A stretch of 64,000 nt of DNA from Dendrophyllia cribrosa (Eukaryota; Cnidaria; Anthozoa; Scleractinia; Dendrophylliidae), in contig JAJLRJ010000014.1 in NCBI GenBank assembly GCA_024195265.1, positions 20,470,093-20,534,092 of the forward strand, written 5' to 3'. Shown here piece after piece: positions 23,056 through 34,828 of the stretch. Below the pieces are notes generated by a model. That model was given only the letters and a program-made list of their open reading frames with translations, ran no database searches and was not told the DNA's origin. Position numbers and translations under genes: made by a program. The number at the start of each line of letters is the position of its first letter. Position 1 is the first letter of the stretch.

Positions 23056-23530
23056 AGGTGGTCAGACACGAGGGGTCATGTAGCAGGGACATGTCGCAGC
23101 GACAAAAGTTTGTCAGTGTAGTACACACTGAAGGACATGAAGCAGGGAGTGTAGCGGGGACATGTAGCAGGGAAAAACTCATAGCGCTTTCACACCACAC
23201 GAAGATGTCGCGGAGACATGTTTCAGCGACACGTCCCCTCGTGTGAACTAATACTATCAAAATTGTGCGACACCAATTTTGGGGACATTTTGTCCCCGCG
23301 ACATGTCTCACGGAGTTCAACTTGTTGAACTTCATGGGACACGTCGCGAGGATAAAATGTCCCCAAAATTGGTGTTGCACAATTATGATAGTATCAGTTC
23401 ACACGAGGGGACGTGTCGCTGCAACATGTCCCTGAGACAAGTCCCCGTGACATTTTCATGTGGTGTGAAAGCACTATGATTTTTTTCCCTGCTACATGTC
23501 CCTGCTACATGATCCCTTGTCTGACCACCT
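23056..23530. mobile_element. MITE with AGGTGGTCAGACA inverted ends inside the Penelope remnant
   Basis: The left end AGGTGGTCAGACACGAGGGG and the right end (read on the other strand) AGGTGGTCAGACAAGGGATC match. The flanks are TAA on both sides (23053-23055 and 23531-23533), a 3-bp duplication of the kind PIF/Harbinger elements make. The inside is a longer imperfect palindrome with many GACATGT and CGACATG motifs. It encodes no transposase. A short relative lies at 27291-27446. Confidence 0.65.
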
Positions 23531-23703
23531 TAACAGCTACCTGCGGTCTACAAACGACTTTTCAACAGAACAGACAAACACTGAATACACCGACAAAAAT
23601 CATACCACATGCACGGATCGAAAAGCACCAATCACAGACTTGGGTCACAACAGCCAATGACATCATGGCAAAACTGACTAATGACAGCTTAAATTTACAC
23701 GCC

Positions 23704-23753
23704 TCTGAAGATGACTTCCTCTCAGGTTGTCGAAACGTCAGTTAACACTGACA
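23704..23753 (+). ncRNA. Hammerhead-ribozyme-like motif of the Penelope terminal repeat
   Basis: The core elements are present: CTGAAGA at 23704-23710, a stem II of GAC-TT-CCT-CTC-AGG-TT-GTC, then GAAA at 23732-23735. A hairpin GTCAGT-TAAC-ACTGAC follows, with ATC as a cleavage-like triplet. One C-A mismatch sits beside the core, and no good stem I partner is visible. Hammerhead motifs are known in Penelope-like elements, but activity is doubtful here. Confidence 0.35.
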
Positions 23754-24480
23754 TCTTTTTAGAACTACAATGTAGACCTGTTATACAGACCAAAGGAAAA
23801 TACAAACCAACAACTATCCTTTAAGGAAGAACAACAGATAAATTGCAATTAAATTAAACATTTCAAACAAAATCATTAACAGTTGACCTGGTTTGGTTCT
23901 CAGAAAAGATGTTTCGGGTTTTTAAATATCGTTTGTCTTTTAAAATCATTTTTCAAACCATTTTAGCAAGATTTTTTGCAGAATGAAACTGTAACTGACT
24001 CTGAAAACTACTGGCACATTTTTCCTATGATCTCAATTTATGAATTGTTTGTTTGTTTGAACAAGTTCGACACACTAAAATACTGAGCAAAATATTAACT
24101 CAGTCGCAAAATTTCATAGAAAAAATAACTTGGCGTTAACTTATGAGATGGTAAATTGTTTTTTTTTAAGTATATAGGAAATTTTTCTGTTGCTTTGATG
24201 CTGCCGGATATTTTATTAAACATTTACTTACCTCGATTTGGACAAGAGATACAGAACCGATTATAAAAAGACGAATTATGTCTATTTTGGTTCAGTTGAT
24301 TATTATCATGGTCTGTATAACCCCTTGATGTTTGTAAAATAAATTTCCACTGACAAATAGAAACATGTTTAGGGTAAAACGAAAAACCAGACATCGGGTA
24401 TTATAGATGGGCTCTCTTAAATTTACTTTTTAAGTGGAGGAAAAGACGTTTTTCTGTTGGCATTCAATGTAGCACAGAAT

Positions 24481-25068
24481 GAAACATTTTGGTTTGATTT
24501 TGAAAAATTGGTCTTGTGCTCAACAAGATCTCCAGGAAAAAGTGGAGCCAATCAATTATCTGCTGAAGGTTCTTAATTTTATGACTTGCTCCAAACTTTG
24601 CAAACTTGAGCTCGTGCACAGTTTACTAATCTCTACAAAGAAATTGGAGCCAAGCATTTGTTTGTTGAATACTCTAAATTATTTCACTTGCTCCAAACTT
24701 AGCAAACGTTTATTATTTTGAAAAAATGGGGTCGTGCACAGTTTACTAATCTCTACAAAGAAAATGGAGCCAAGCATTTGTTTGTTGAATACTCTAAATT
24801 ATTTCACTTGCTCCAAACTTAGCAAACTTTTATTATTTTGAAAAATTGGGGTCGTGCACAGTTTACTAATCTCTACAAAGAAAATGGAGCCAAGCATTTG
24901 TTTGTTGAATACTCTAAATTATTTCACTTGCTCCAAACTTAGCAAACTTTTATTATTTTGAAAAATTGGGGTCGTGCACAGTTTACTAATCTCTACAAAG
25001 AAATTGGAGCAAAGCAATTGTCTGCTGAATGTTCTAAATTATTTAACTTGCTCCAAATTTAGTAAAGT
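24481..25068. repeat. Tandem array, 120-bp unit, about 4.9 copies
   Basis: The units share CTAAATTATTTCACTTGCTC, CAAACTTAGCAAAC and GTCGTGCACAGTTTACTAAT. The middle copies keep a period of exactly 120 bp and differ at only a few bases; the outer ones are diverged. The short open frame across the first copies is not a gene. Confidence 0.9.
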
Positions 25069-25069
25069 C

Positions 25070-26522
25070 AGTTTTGGTACTTAGTCTACGTACGTTTTGT
25101 CATTTTTCTGTGCTACAAATGAAACTGGCCAACAGTTAAAGGTCTTGTTATTAAAAGCAATATGGCAAGCTATTAAAAATCGAAAAATGTCCAGTATCAA
25201 ATGCATTTAGAAGCAAAAATTATTAAATATACAATAAGAGAACTTAAGCTTTGATTCTCGTTATCCAAAAGGTTTTATCTTGTATACAAACAACTTTCAT
25301 AAATTCTTGTAATAGGTTGCCATGTTTCTTTTAATATCTTTCATGTATACACTGTCTCGTGCAGAAATGTTACAGATTTAAGGCTGGTTTTCACTGGCGA
25401 CAGAAATATTAGTTCAAACATATGAAGAACGAACACTCTTGTTCTTCTTTTGCTGTCTTCGTAGGAATTGACGCGGTATAAGCGTTAGCACAAGGAAAAG
25501 AACTTGGTCATTTTTTCTTGTGATTACGTTTATTTCGCATTAATTCTTGATGAGCGCAACATGAGAAGAACAAGTATGTTTCTTTTTCTTATATTTCTGC
25601 CGTTTGTGAAAACCAGCGTTAAATCGTGAGGTTCGTTATCTATTTTTTTGCACGAGATGTTGTATACTTTTTTGACGGGTTTAAATTATAAGTTGTATTC
25701 CTTGAAAATTTTTTTAGATCAAAAAATTTTCAAGGGTTGCCCCGCTAATTTTTTTGCCAAAATTGTTACCAGGGGAAACGCTGTGCAAATTTTGTCAAAT
25801 TTTCCCGCCAAAAGACTTAGTATATATAGGAAGAAAAACTTTGTCACACCTTTTAATTAGTTAATTAACTTATTGAATAAGCATTGACAAGAGAATAAAG
25901 AATACAATGAAACTGAAAGAACCTTTATTGTTGTTGACTTTATTTATTAAATACAACATTAATGAATATTAAAATAAGAAACAGTGCATGCATGTTTATT
26001 AAATACAGTACAACATCACTGAATATTGAAAAATTAAAAAAAAACGGCGCATGCGTATTTTGGGCGCCCGTATTTTTTCTAAGTCTTTTGGCGGGAAAAT
26101 TCTAGATTTTTAAACAGATGTTAACTAGGAAGAATGATTTTAAATAACCACACATACATATTGAGTACCTGTATTTTTTTTTCCAAATCTTTCCGCGGGA
26201 AAATTTTTAGAAATTTAAACAGCATTTACCATGGAAAACATTTCAATAAGCAATTGGCAATAATACAATCACTGAATGAATTGCACTTAATAATTGCAGA
26301 AAGGTCTAGTTTTTTTCTGTCCTTTAAAACCTTACCCATAGCAAGCTTTTGACTTCTACAATAGACCATACAAGATTTTTTCTTGGATTTGGAAACACTG
26401 ATTTTTATCTTTTCAAACAATCGTAAATCGATCAGAAATACCTATGATTTTGGCACTGTTTGCTTTGTAAATGCAGCAATAAAAGTCTGTTGTAAGCAAA
26501 TTTTGTACCGTGTTAATTGCCT
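25070..26522. other. AT-rich intergenic DNA with one inverted repeat
   Basis: TTTTCCCGCCAAAAGACTTA at 25799-25818 is perfectly inverted at 26079-26098. About 220 bp between them includes a degenerate duplication (TGTTTATTAAATACA). No gene seen. Confidence 0.45.
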
Positions 26523-26891
26523 TTAAGGTGTTTCGATATAGTTTTCTGGAAACCATACCTACATTTTCAATCGGCTTTTAAGCGATCGTCTCCAAGTCAG
26601 AACAGCGAAAATGTCACCACTAACAAGTTTGGTAAGATCGATATTACCATGACGACGATAAACAAACTTTGCGGAAATCAGTCCGCAAATTTCGAAGTTT
26701 GTTTCATGGTTTTTCGTCGTCATGGTAATATCGATTTTACCAGAAAATAAATCTTACCGAACTGCAATTCAAAGTCCATCCAGTGGTGGAAATTTCACGT
26801 TGATCAGACTTTTTTTAATAGAGAAGATCGCTTAAAAGCCGATTGAAAAATGTAGGTATGATCTCCAGAAAACTGTATCGAAACACCTTAA
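26523..26891. mobile_element. MITE with TTAAGGTGTTTCGATA ends
   Basis: The outer arms (TTAAGGTGTTTCGATATAGT / ACTGTATCGAAACACCTTAA, extending through AATCGGCTTTTAAGCGATC) and an inner inverted pair (TCGATATTACCATGACGACG and complement) fold the whole element. TTAA at both ends. Confidence 0.75.
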
Positions 26892-27290
26892 GTACTGATA
26901 CAGTGCAACACAGATATAAAAAACGTACTTGAACGCAAAATGCAGAACGTCAATGAAAACTATTGCTGATCGTTAATAATTATAACCAAAAATTCCTAAC
27001 AGGGAAAGATGACAGAAACGAAATGACCTCCCGATCTACATTACAATATTTTAAATCTGGCTAATTTCTGCACTTGCAAGTCCGTGGCAAAAGATAAAAA
27101 GAGCCGCAATAACGGGGAGTTGTTTTAACATTACTGTAAAGTCTATGGCACAACCTAGTATTTACACTGAGAAATCTTGTTTAATATTTACTTGAAACTT
27201 TGGAATGAAAGCGATTTCCTCGCAGTAATTCAATGCTAACAACGTTTAATTAAGCAATAGAAAAAAAAATTCAGAATTGAACTTGAGGCT

Positions 27291-27446
27291 TTAAGGTGGG
27301 CAGATACGAGGGGTCATGTAGCAGGGACAAAATCGTTGCGGGGACAAAATGTCCCCAAAATTGGTGCACAATTATGATAGTATCAGTTCACACAAGGGGG
27401 ACGTGTAGGCGCTGCTACATGATCCCTCGTGTCTGCCCACCTTTAA
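27291..27446. mobile_element. Short MITE related to the one at 23056-23530
   Basis: The ends TTAAGGTGGGCAGATACGAG and CTCGTGTCTGCCCACC are inverse. The interior shares ATGATAGTATCAGTTCACAC with the larger relative. TTA flanks both sides if the element starts at AGGTGG. Confidence 0.65.
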
Positions 27447-27663
27447 AGAGGAATCTTTGCTGACGTCATTGTTTACATTTTATACGTACAGAAGGCACCA
27501 TACTAAATACGAACTGACTCCAGTTAGTAATCTATGTAACTTTTAGTTCTTTGCATGTCATGTTTAACGAAATATCAGCTATCCGCTATCAAACACCGCA
27601 AAATTGTTGGGTAGCAAAAGCGCTAATGAAGCATACATTCTTTGTAAAAGTTTGAGCTTTAAA

Positions 27664-27711
27664 ACAGCACAGCATAGCATAGCATAGCATAGCATAGCAC
27701 AGCACAGCAAA
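27664..27711. repeat. Pentanucleotide microsatellite (AGCAT/AGCAC)n
   Basis: About nine contiguous 5-bp units, the middle ones AGCAT and the outer ones AGCAC. Confidence 0.85.
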
Positions 27712-27959
27712 AAGAGTATCTAGTATGTCGCGCTCAAATGTTCAGGGAAAGCTAACTGTGTTGTACCCTTTTAAAATTCGGAGTTGATTTTTTTTAGTTC
27801 GAATAGAGAATCAGTCGCACGCATATGCTGATGAGACAATAATAGTAAACAAGGATTCACCTATTGATAACAGATAAGAAAAAAAAAACCGATTTGCTCA
27901 CAGTTCATCATTTTGATTATTCTTATCGATTTTTTCTAGAAGTTAATTTCAAAACCTTA

Positions 27960-29280
27960 TTGAAAGCTTACATTAAAAAGAAAAATTGGAACTGATAAAA
28001 TGAACCACTATTTCCACTCAGTGGTCTGTTCAAACCCTTACTGTTTACATAACCTGGCCTTCTTATTTCAAACTGCGAACTGACAAGCAAAATCTCTTGG
28101 AAACAGACAAAAAAACTATAAACTAATTTTTTTTTTAAATTTAGACAACTCTGCTTATTGAAAACTCTTAAAATGTAATAAATGGCTTTAATGATTGATA
28201 ACTGGATAACTGACAAATGAAAAATGAAAAAAACCCGAAACGGACAAATGAACTACAATTTCCCGGAAAAATCATTCGATTCGTAGCTTTAAATATCCAC
28301 TGACAAAGCGTTTCATAGCCTTAAAATTAACGAAAATAAATTTAAGAAAATTAAAATATGCAAATGACATTTGATTTTCATTTAGAATAAATTAATGCTT
28401 TAAAACTTACTGGAAAGCAGACAAAACTGACACGAGAATAGAAATTAGAAACAAACATACAACTTATAATCGTTACTAAGAAATCGCTTTGAATCCTTAT
28501 CGGAAACAGAAAAAATAAAGCCTTTAATTCTCAATCATGGGTTACCTTAAATCGTAACTGCAAACTGACAAATAGCCTTCATTTTTTAGTACTTTTTAAT
28601 GGTGTCGTAACATAAATCCTTGCTAAAAATGATATATACAATGTAAAGAAAAATGGATTAAATTGTTCACTGAGAAATCAAGAAAATGACCTATGCATTT
28701 CTGGAAAACAGCTGTAAAATTTTCGCTGATGAATTGCTCTCTAAGATAGCCAAAATTTGAACAAAAGAAAATATATGTGATGCAATATGTTAAATGAAAA
28801 CGTGTGCACTAGCGTCAAAACTGTAAAACTGTCCCAGGTGATTGAAAAATTCCAGCTGGATAAATGTGGTCTGGGCTGAAAACTATCAAATTCCTTGTCT
28901 CAATCTTAAAATTTACTTTGAATGCCTTAAATGTAAAAAATGTCTGTTTTGACCTGAACGTTTTTACACTGTCAAGCTACAAAGTTACTGCATGTCAACC
29001 TCGTTCCCAGGGTCTCTCCTCTTCCCTTCTGCATGTACGGGTGATGCTCGAAATACTAAGTCAAGTCTATCGTGTTGTTGTTCTGTATCAAGTACGATTT
29101 TTGCTTTGTACATGACGTCATAAAATTTCAAGAATTTAAATAACACATCCTACAGTAACAGTCCCAGAAGTCGTTGCGAAAGTTCACTCGGCCCAGTTTC
29201 CTTCTCGTTTCTAAAGTGGCGACGACTGACTACGGCTACAAGATTCGTAAATACGACATAACTCTGTTAATGGATGATGG
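27960..29280. other. AT-rich intergenic DNA without recognised genes
   Basis: The motif ACTGACAAA and similar (28079, 28302, 28566) recurs loosely, and again around 36190-36730. It may be an old eroded repeat. No open frame looks coding. At 29000 the short motif CTCGTTCCCAGGGTCTC starts; it also appears at 45036 and 57547. Confidence 0.4.
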
Positions 29281-29289
29281 TTGCAAGGA

Positions 29290-29566
29290 TTGTACCCTCT
29301 GCTCATCATAACAATACAATTCTATCATTTTTTTTTTTTTTTAATTTTAGCTTTTATTATCAATTAATAGATTGTTAGCTTTATATAAATTTTAAATATT
29401 AAATATATTTTAGGTTTTTAGATTAATATTAGATATTTTATACTTTTTTTTAATATTTTTATGTGTCCCCAAATTAGTATGGGTTTACCCAGGCTATAAG
29501 GTCTATATAAAATTAGCGCGAACGTCCTTAAATAAAGTTTCTATCTATCTATCTATCTATCTACGG
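29290..29566 (+). mobile_element. 3' end of a LINE-like retrotransposon with (ATCT)n tail
   Basis: An AT-rich segment ends AATAAAGTTT followed by six ATCT units (29540-29563). A poly(A) signal directly before a short tandem tail is usual for CR1/L2-type LINEs. No reverse transcriptase remains in the window next to it. Confidence 0.45.
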
Positions 29567-30087
29567 GGCTATGGATGTGGTCAGGGCCCTGGATTGAGTT
29601 GTACTGCGCATGATCACTAGCGTGTGACTTTGCCGGCGACTTTCCCGCGTCTTTCTGCTACGGGGAGTAGTCGGTGTAAACGTAAACCTCATGTCACTAC
29701 TTATAAAACAAACCAATGTAAATTTTACTTCATTGTACCTGAAAAAGGCTGGTTTGGTTAGCTGAAATATAGTATACCTTTTACATTTGTATCTACGTTG
29801 TATCGGTCTTTGCTTCTATACTGTTTTGCGTTGTCGCGACTACGTAAGTAAGCTTATATTTTTCCTGTTTTTTGCCACTTTTGCTTTCCTATAAGCTTAA
29901 GTCTTAAGCTTAAGTTATTGCATTCTCATGTGAAACAAGCTTAACCCCACTTTTTCTTTGATTAAAAGTAGAGCAGATAATGTATTTTTGTCTTTTTCTC
30001 GCTCTAATTTACCGACACGATGCGATGACCATGCGGTCATGTAAGCATACTAATTGTGATATTTTTTGTTTTCAATTTTTTATGTAG

Positions 30088-30252
30088 AATTCAGAATGTC
30101 GAGAGAAGGCGATACCAGGTAATTTATGTTTTGAGACGAACTTCACACTTTCATAAAGATATCATGCCCGTTAAATGTCGACAATTCTACCATAAGAGCC
30201 ATGTATTAGTTGTGAAATGTTCATATGGTTTATTTTAATTTAAGGTCCTTAA

Positions 30253-30284
<32 letters not shown>

Positions 30285-32114
30285 CCAATCCCATTTCCCA
30301 GCCCAATTTTTTTCCAAATCCCATTTCCCAGCGTCCAAATCCCATTCCCATTAGCAGAATTCAGGAAAAATCCCAGTGTTTTTCAGACCAGCCCTTTTCT
30401 ATCACATCCGCATATCAAGTGATATTCTCCTGCCACTTCACATTCCTGTCGCCTGCAGGTAGTCTGACATCCAGACATGTTGTTTTTAACATGTAAATAC
30501 GTATGCTCAGTGTTTTAGGCTTGATTGCACTGCTGTACACAAACTAAAAAATATTGTTGACCGCAAGACAAGGGAAAAATAAAATATTCTGATATTCCTG
30601 TGACGTCATCAAGCGTGATATTTTAGTCCAATCATATTTCAGTATTTTCACGTGCTGACAAGTGCACTTCTTTAGCTCTTAGTGCTAGCACGCTCGTGAA
30701 GTTGTGGATTGCACATTAAGCCTCTTGAGCAGTATTAAACCGTTTTATTCAAGTTTTCTCCATGGACTGACTGGTGATTGTTATAATTCCTATCATAGAA
30801 TTGGCGTGAAATAGGCACTTTTAACAGTTTTCTCATGTTTGCCAAACTAAGGGAATTAGTAGTTAAGCATTGACTTGACATGCTATAAAGACAGATGTCC
30901 CATTCCCACATTTTTTTCCCATTCTCAGTGGGCAAATCCCAGTCCCAGTGACTCAAATCCCATTTCCCAGGGCAAAAACAGGCCAATCCCAGTTCCCATT
31001 TTACCCCTTCAGGACCCTCTTAATTCAGTCCATTTGTTTACTTTTTAGCAGCAGTTGTCCAGATCAGGTCGCCTGGTCGACAAAGTAAGTAAGCTTAAGC
31101 TTATATATATATTTTTTACAAAGAAATCGCTAGTAAAGAAAATATAAACTGATTTTTTTTAAGTAAATACTAAATATGCTTTCAGAGAAACTGTCTTTGT
31201 CGCTAAAGTGCATTTAATATATTTTTTCATTTCGATGGACCGATTGCGAAGGAAAGAACACATTGCTATTACGTTAAGCTTATACCTCTGAGCTGTTTCT
31301 GTGCAAAATTGGTAGCAAAGAAGCTGGTCAAAAATGGACTGAAGTGGCTGAGAAGCTAAACTGCTACAACTGTACAACCATTTTTTAGTCATGCCACGGG
31401 ATCAGCGTAGTGTCAGGGAGCACTTCAACAAGTTGATAGCAGAGTACAAGCGAAAAAAGAAAAATGAGAAAAAGCAAGTGGTATCACTCCTGATCCACCA
31501 ACAGAAAATGAAAAAATTCTCATTTTGATGGTGAAAGTTTTGGCGAAAGTTTTCAAACTTTCCGATTGCAAACGTTCCCCATTTCAAAAAACATGTTTTG
31601 TGACGTCATCTATCAGGGAATATCACGTGATGGTTGATAAGACTTTCGTTTGATTGAACAAGTCAATTATTTATTCCCTTAAACTCCATGACCGAGGAAA
31701 ATTAATATATCAAGAAAGAATGGGGTTCTTTAAAATCTCTGCAGGGGGTCCTTTAAGGATAAAAAGTCCAAGTCTTAAGTGACTTGAGGACAGCAAAAAA
31801 ACAAGAGAAAAGAGGCCCTTGCTTGCCGAGATAAGGCAATGACAACTTGGGCAAACGCTGGGAAAAGTGGCCAAGATTCCAATTCTGATACTGATGAAGA
31901 CACTGATCAAGAAAAGAAGAAGCCTGGTAATAGGAGGGGAAGAAAGAGAAGGGGAAACTCTGATACCTTTCAGTATTTAGCAGAAAAAACATCCAAGGAA
32001 GCAGAGTTCAAAAAGAAAGAAATGGAGTTACACCGGCAGCAGTTGCAGCTTCAGGCTGAACGGATAAAAATGGTTAAGAAAGCCAGTCTAACATGCAAAA
32101 TCTTATTCTTGTGA
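30088..32114 (+). pseudogene. PIF/Harbinger accessory (Myb/SANT-like) gene remnant
   Basis: Small exons 30088-30118 (ATG at 30096) and 31049-31084 join in phase as MSREGDTSSSCPDQVAWSTK, and run into 31186 onward (ETVFVAKV). Later pieces are QKWTEVAEKLN (about 31330), DQRSVREHFNKLIAEYKRKK (31397 on), GITPDPPTENEKI one frame away, and an acidic/basic stretch at 31839-32090 ending in a helix (DTFQYLAEKTSKEAEFKKKE). The W-spaced helix plus a C-terminal Glu/Lys/Gln helix is the pattern of the DNA-binding partner of Harbinger transposases. Stops and frameshifts show decay. A MITE (30240-31023) sits in the first intron. Confidence 0.5.
30240..31023. mobile_element. MITE with TTAAG-GGTCCT ends and 29-nt G run
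   Basis: The left end TTAAGGTCCTTAAGGGG and the right end (other strand) TTAAGAGGGTCCTGAAGGGG form imperfect inverted repeats, with TTAA at both borders. G(29) lies at 30253-30281. Just inside both ends are short direct copies of AAATCCCATTTCCCAG. No coding sequence is visible. Confidence 0.6.
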
Positions 32115-32795
32115 TGTTCGATAAACTGCCCAACTGACAATGTACAGCTGTATGACAGTGTTGTCATTTGTTGAGTTTTGAGAAGCTGTATTTACAAGTT
32201 TTTCAGCAGATTTTTTAAACATCAGTCTTTTTTTGGAGTTTTGATCTGTACTTTTGAAAGTCCTTTTTATAAAGTTAGATAGTAAGCACTATAATTAAGA
32301 TAATAAGTACTAATTGTGTCAGGGAAACAGTGAGTTTTATCCCCATGAGCTCTTTATTCCACCCGGGGGTTTAATTAAATTATACTAAATCTTATACCCT
32401 TAGTCTTGGGGTTGAGGGTGGAAAAAACTTTCTGTTTTATACAGGGACTGTTGTTTGCTGTTTATATATACATCCCAACTCAAATATAGAACTGTCATTA
32501 AAGGCATGACATGGAAATGTTCTCCAATTTGAAAAGCTGTTTGAGTTGGGAAGTATAACTACAAGGGATAGGTTGTAATATATGTTAAAGTAATCTTGAA
32601 AACCTGTTTGTATATGTTGAATTAACCCTTTAATTCGCAATATCAATATTAGTCTCAATAATATTCTCCTTTTTTGTCTCCATGCATTACCTATCAAATT
32701 GGTGGGGATCGTTTTAAAGTATCAAGAATCGACAGCTTATTACTTTACAAGGATAAAATTGAGACTGACTTGGAGCTATGAAAAAGTAAAAGAGA

Positions 32796-33226
32796 ACCCC
32801 GGAGGGGGTACTCAACAAAGTTTTGTACGGGGATGCTCCGCCCCGTGGTCCAAACCCTTACCCTTTCATATACCGTTTTTGACAGAAAAGGTACCCCTTT
32901 CACATACCTTTCATTGAAAATGGTACCCCTTTCATATACCTTTCGTTGAAAATGGTACCCCTTTCATATAGCCTTTGCGTGCGTCTGTTTGATATATTTT
33001 GAAAGGCCCTATTTATATTACTTAAATTGCAGTTTTCCCTACCTTTTTTATGCTTCAACTCGTGTTCTCGCTACCATTTCCTGTTCTTCGTGAAATCCCT
33101 ACCCTTCACATACTTCAACTCGTGAAATCCCGACCCTTTCATATACCTCCAGCATCAAAAAGGTACCCCTTTCAGGCGGAGCATCCCCGTATAGCCCATT
33201 ATGGGGAGTACCCCCCCCCCCCCGGG
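32796..33226. mobile_element. MITE with CCCCGG-GGGGTACTC ends
   Basis: Left ACCCCGGAGGGGGTACTC, right GAGTACCCCCCCC and CCCGGG. Inner arms CGGGGATGCTCCGCC and GGCGGAGCATCCCCG. Repeated ACCCCTTTCATATACC inside. The same family is at 40641-41060. It lies between the two Harbinger genes. Confidence 0.7.
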
Positions 33227-33423
33227 AAGAGAACTGAATACATGACACTCACAATGTGGCAATCTGAAAAATTTACTGCAAGGTGAAAACAGGTTTCATG
33301 CCTTTGAGGCTCCTTTAACAACAAAATAGCCATTTAAATTTGATTTTAAATGTTTGATATATTGAAATCAATGGCCTTAGAAGAGCTTGGTAACCATCCT
33401 GAAACATGGCACTTTTATATTGG

Positions 33424-33826
33424 CACCATGCAGGGGTGGATCCAGGATTTTCTGAAGGTGGAGGGGCCAAGGAGGAGGGGGGGTTGATTAAGTACATCAA
33501 GACACAGGAGGGTCTGGATTCTGGTGATAAAGTTTCCAAGTAAGTTTTGAAAGAGCAAATTGTTAATTCTGGGAATTTCTTTGGAGATTTAATGCACGAT
33601 TAAAAGGAGCCCCTGACGTTTGCATGAAAACACCTGAACCGACCTTTTCACAAGTTAACTTGGTACAACAGTCATGAGGTGTACACTTTCTTTTTCCAAA
33701 TATGACAATCTTTCAGAACAACTTTATTATTATTAGGATCAATAAGGGAAAGCCAAATTGGAAAAAAAGGGAGAGGGGAGTTGTAACCCCCTCAACCTTA
33801 CCCCTGGATCTGCCTTTGCCAGTTAT
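33424..33826. mobile_element. MITE with CAGGGGTGGATCCAGGATTTT ends
   Basis: The left end CAGGGGTGGATCCAGGATTT pairs imperfectly with ACCCCTGGATCTGCC at the right. A shorter copy, cleaner at its ends, is at 43478-43639. Confidence 0.5.
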
Positions 33827-33844
33827 ATATCTTTAGTTAGTGTG

Positions 33845-34742
33845 CTACCCCCTTCCTGCCAAATAGTCTTGAACGGTTGGTGGATCAAGTTGAAAGACCA
33901 TTGAAGTTGTGTTGCCATAAAGGCAGGTGAGAACGTTCCGAAAAAGTGCAGCAACTATGTACTGTTTTCCAGCTGCACTTAACCCTAACTTTAAGTTTTT
34001 CTTAAAATCTATGAACTTGAAGTAGTTTGAGACATCACCGAACAGCCATTCCACAGCTACCCTAACTGAACTCACAGCCTCGTAAATGCCTGCATATCTG
34101 CTGTAAATACAGGCACCTCGCCCAAACGATAAGGGACCATCAAATGAGGACGAAGAGGGTAAGCGGGATCCCCATATATACACATAACTTCTCCTCATGG
34201 GCTGTAAGCTTCTCTTTCAAGAGAATTCAAAAGTTCAGAGTCTTTCAACATTCCTGCGTCGTGGCGACGGCCTTTTACCGGACCATAAAGATGGCAATCA
34301 AACCGTTGGGAAGTGCTACACATTGAAATTTTAGCGCATGGACGCGCTTGTGACCATTGTAGACTACCCTTTTGCATTGTTATTCTGGTACTGGGCGCGC
34401 AAAAGTGTAAATTAAATCAAAATAGCGGCATGGGTAGGCTAATCTCTTCAACAGCAAACAAAGTCCTTCCATCCCATCACAAACAGTTCCTTGAGGGCAC
34501 TTGAAACTCGCCGGTATCCGTAAAGCGTTCGCCAAAATCGGAAGATCATCGTTGGCCACCCTGAAGTTGGTTTCGCGCTTGGTGGAATCAAAATCGTCCA
34601 AACAAAATGGATCAAACTCCCAGTACGGATATGAAGGATTCACGGACTGGTAGTAATCGTAAAGAATAAAACATTCCTCATCATCGATATGACCATCAGC
34701 ATAAGCAACTACCAGCGCATTTCTTACATCTTCGAAGGACAT
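33845..34742 (-). pseudogene. PIF/Harbinger-type DDE transposase pseudogene
   Basis: From ATG at 34742 the frame reads MSFEDVRNALVVAYADGHID and continues through LLLKRLAYPCRYFDLI to a stop at 34378. In the next frames come YNGHKRVHALKFQ, YGPVKGRRHDAGMLKDS, CIYGDPAYPLRPHL and finally VAVEWLFGDVSNYFKF with FRNVLTCLYGNTTS. These are the blocks of the DDE_Tnp_4 transposases of PIF/Harbinger elements, in the right order. At least two frameshifts (near 34285 and 34070) and in-frame stops (including TGA near 34190) break the gene. It converges with the accessory gene at 30088-32114, as usual for this superfamily. Confidence 0.8.
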
Positions 34743-34828
34743 TTTTTGCCTTCAAACTGCAGTCGTAGTCTTGAGGTTCGTAGTCGCAATCTTAATGTCA
34801 ACAACAGTCCGATTTTCCCGCCTTTAAC

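Larger units (their letters stand above)
22740..23800 (+). pseudogene. Penelope-like retroelement remnant with GIY-YIG region, split by a MITE
   Basis: From 22931 one frame reads DQMLQLAEYHLHTIHRIDWD and continues VEYVTYSTDY. After a deletion it reads DLEQTTEP, and beyond the MITE (23056-23530) QLPAVYKRLFN from 23534. This order is the C-terminal endonuclease region of animal Penelope-like elements as I know it. A stop and frameshifts show it is dead. At 23704-23760 lies the terminal-repeat motif (CTGAAGA to GAAACGTCAG), and an inverted, more diverged copy lies at 22765-22850. The inverted pair of terminal repeats is typical of Penelope-like insertions. Confidence 0.65.

Noticed and set aside
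22980..23745. Several open frames of 66-139 codons on both strands
   Set aside because: They lie within the MITE and its palindromic arms; only the Penelope frame there has family motifs.
24479..24721. 80-codon frame
   Set aside because: Follows the 120-bp tandem repeat and is disrupted in the other copies.
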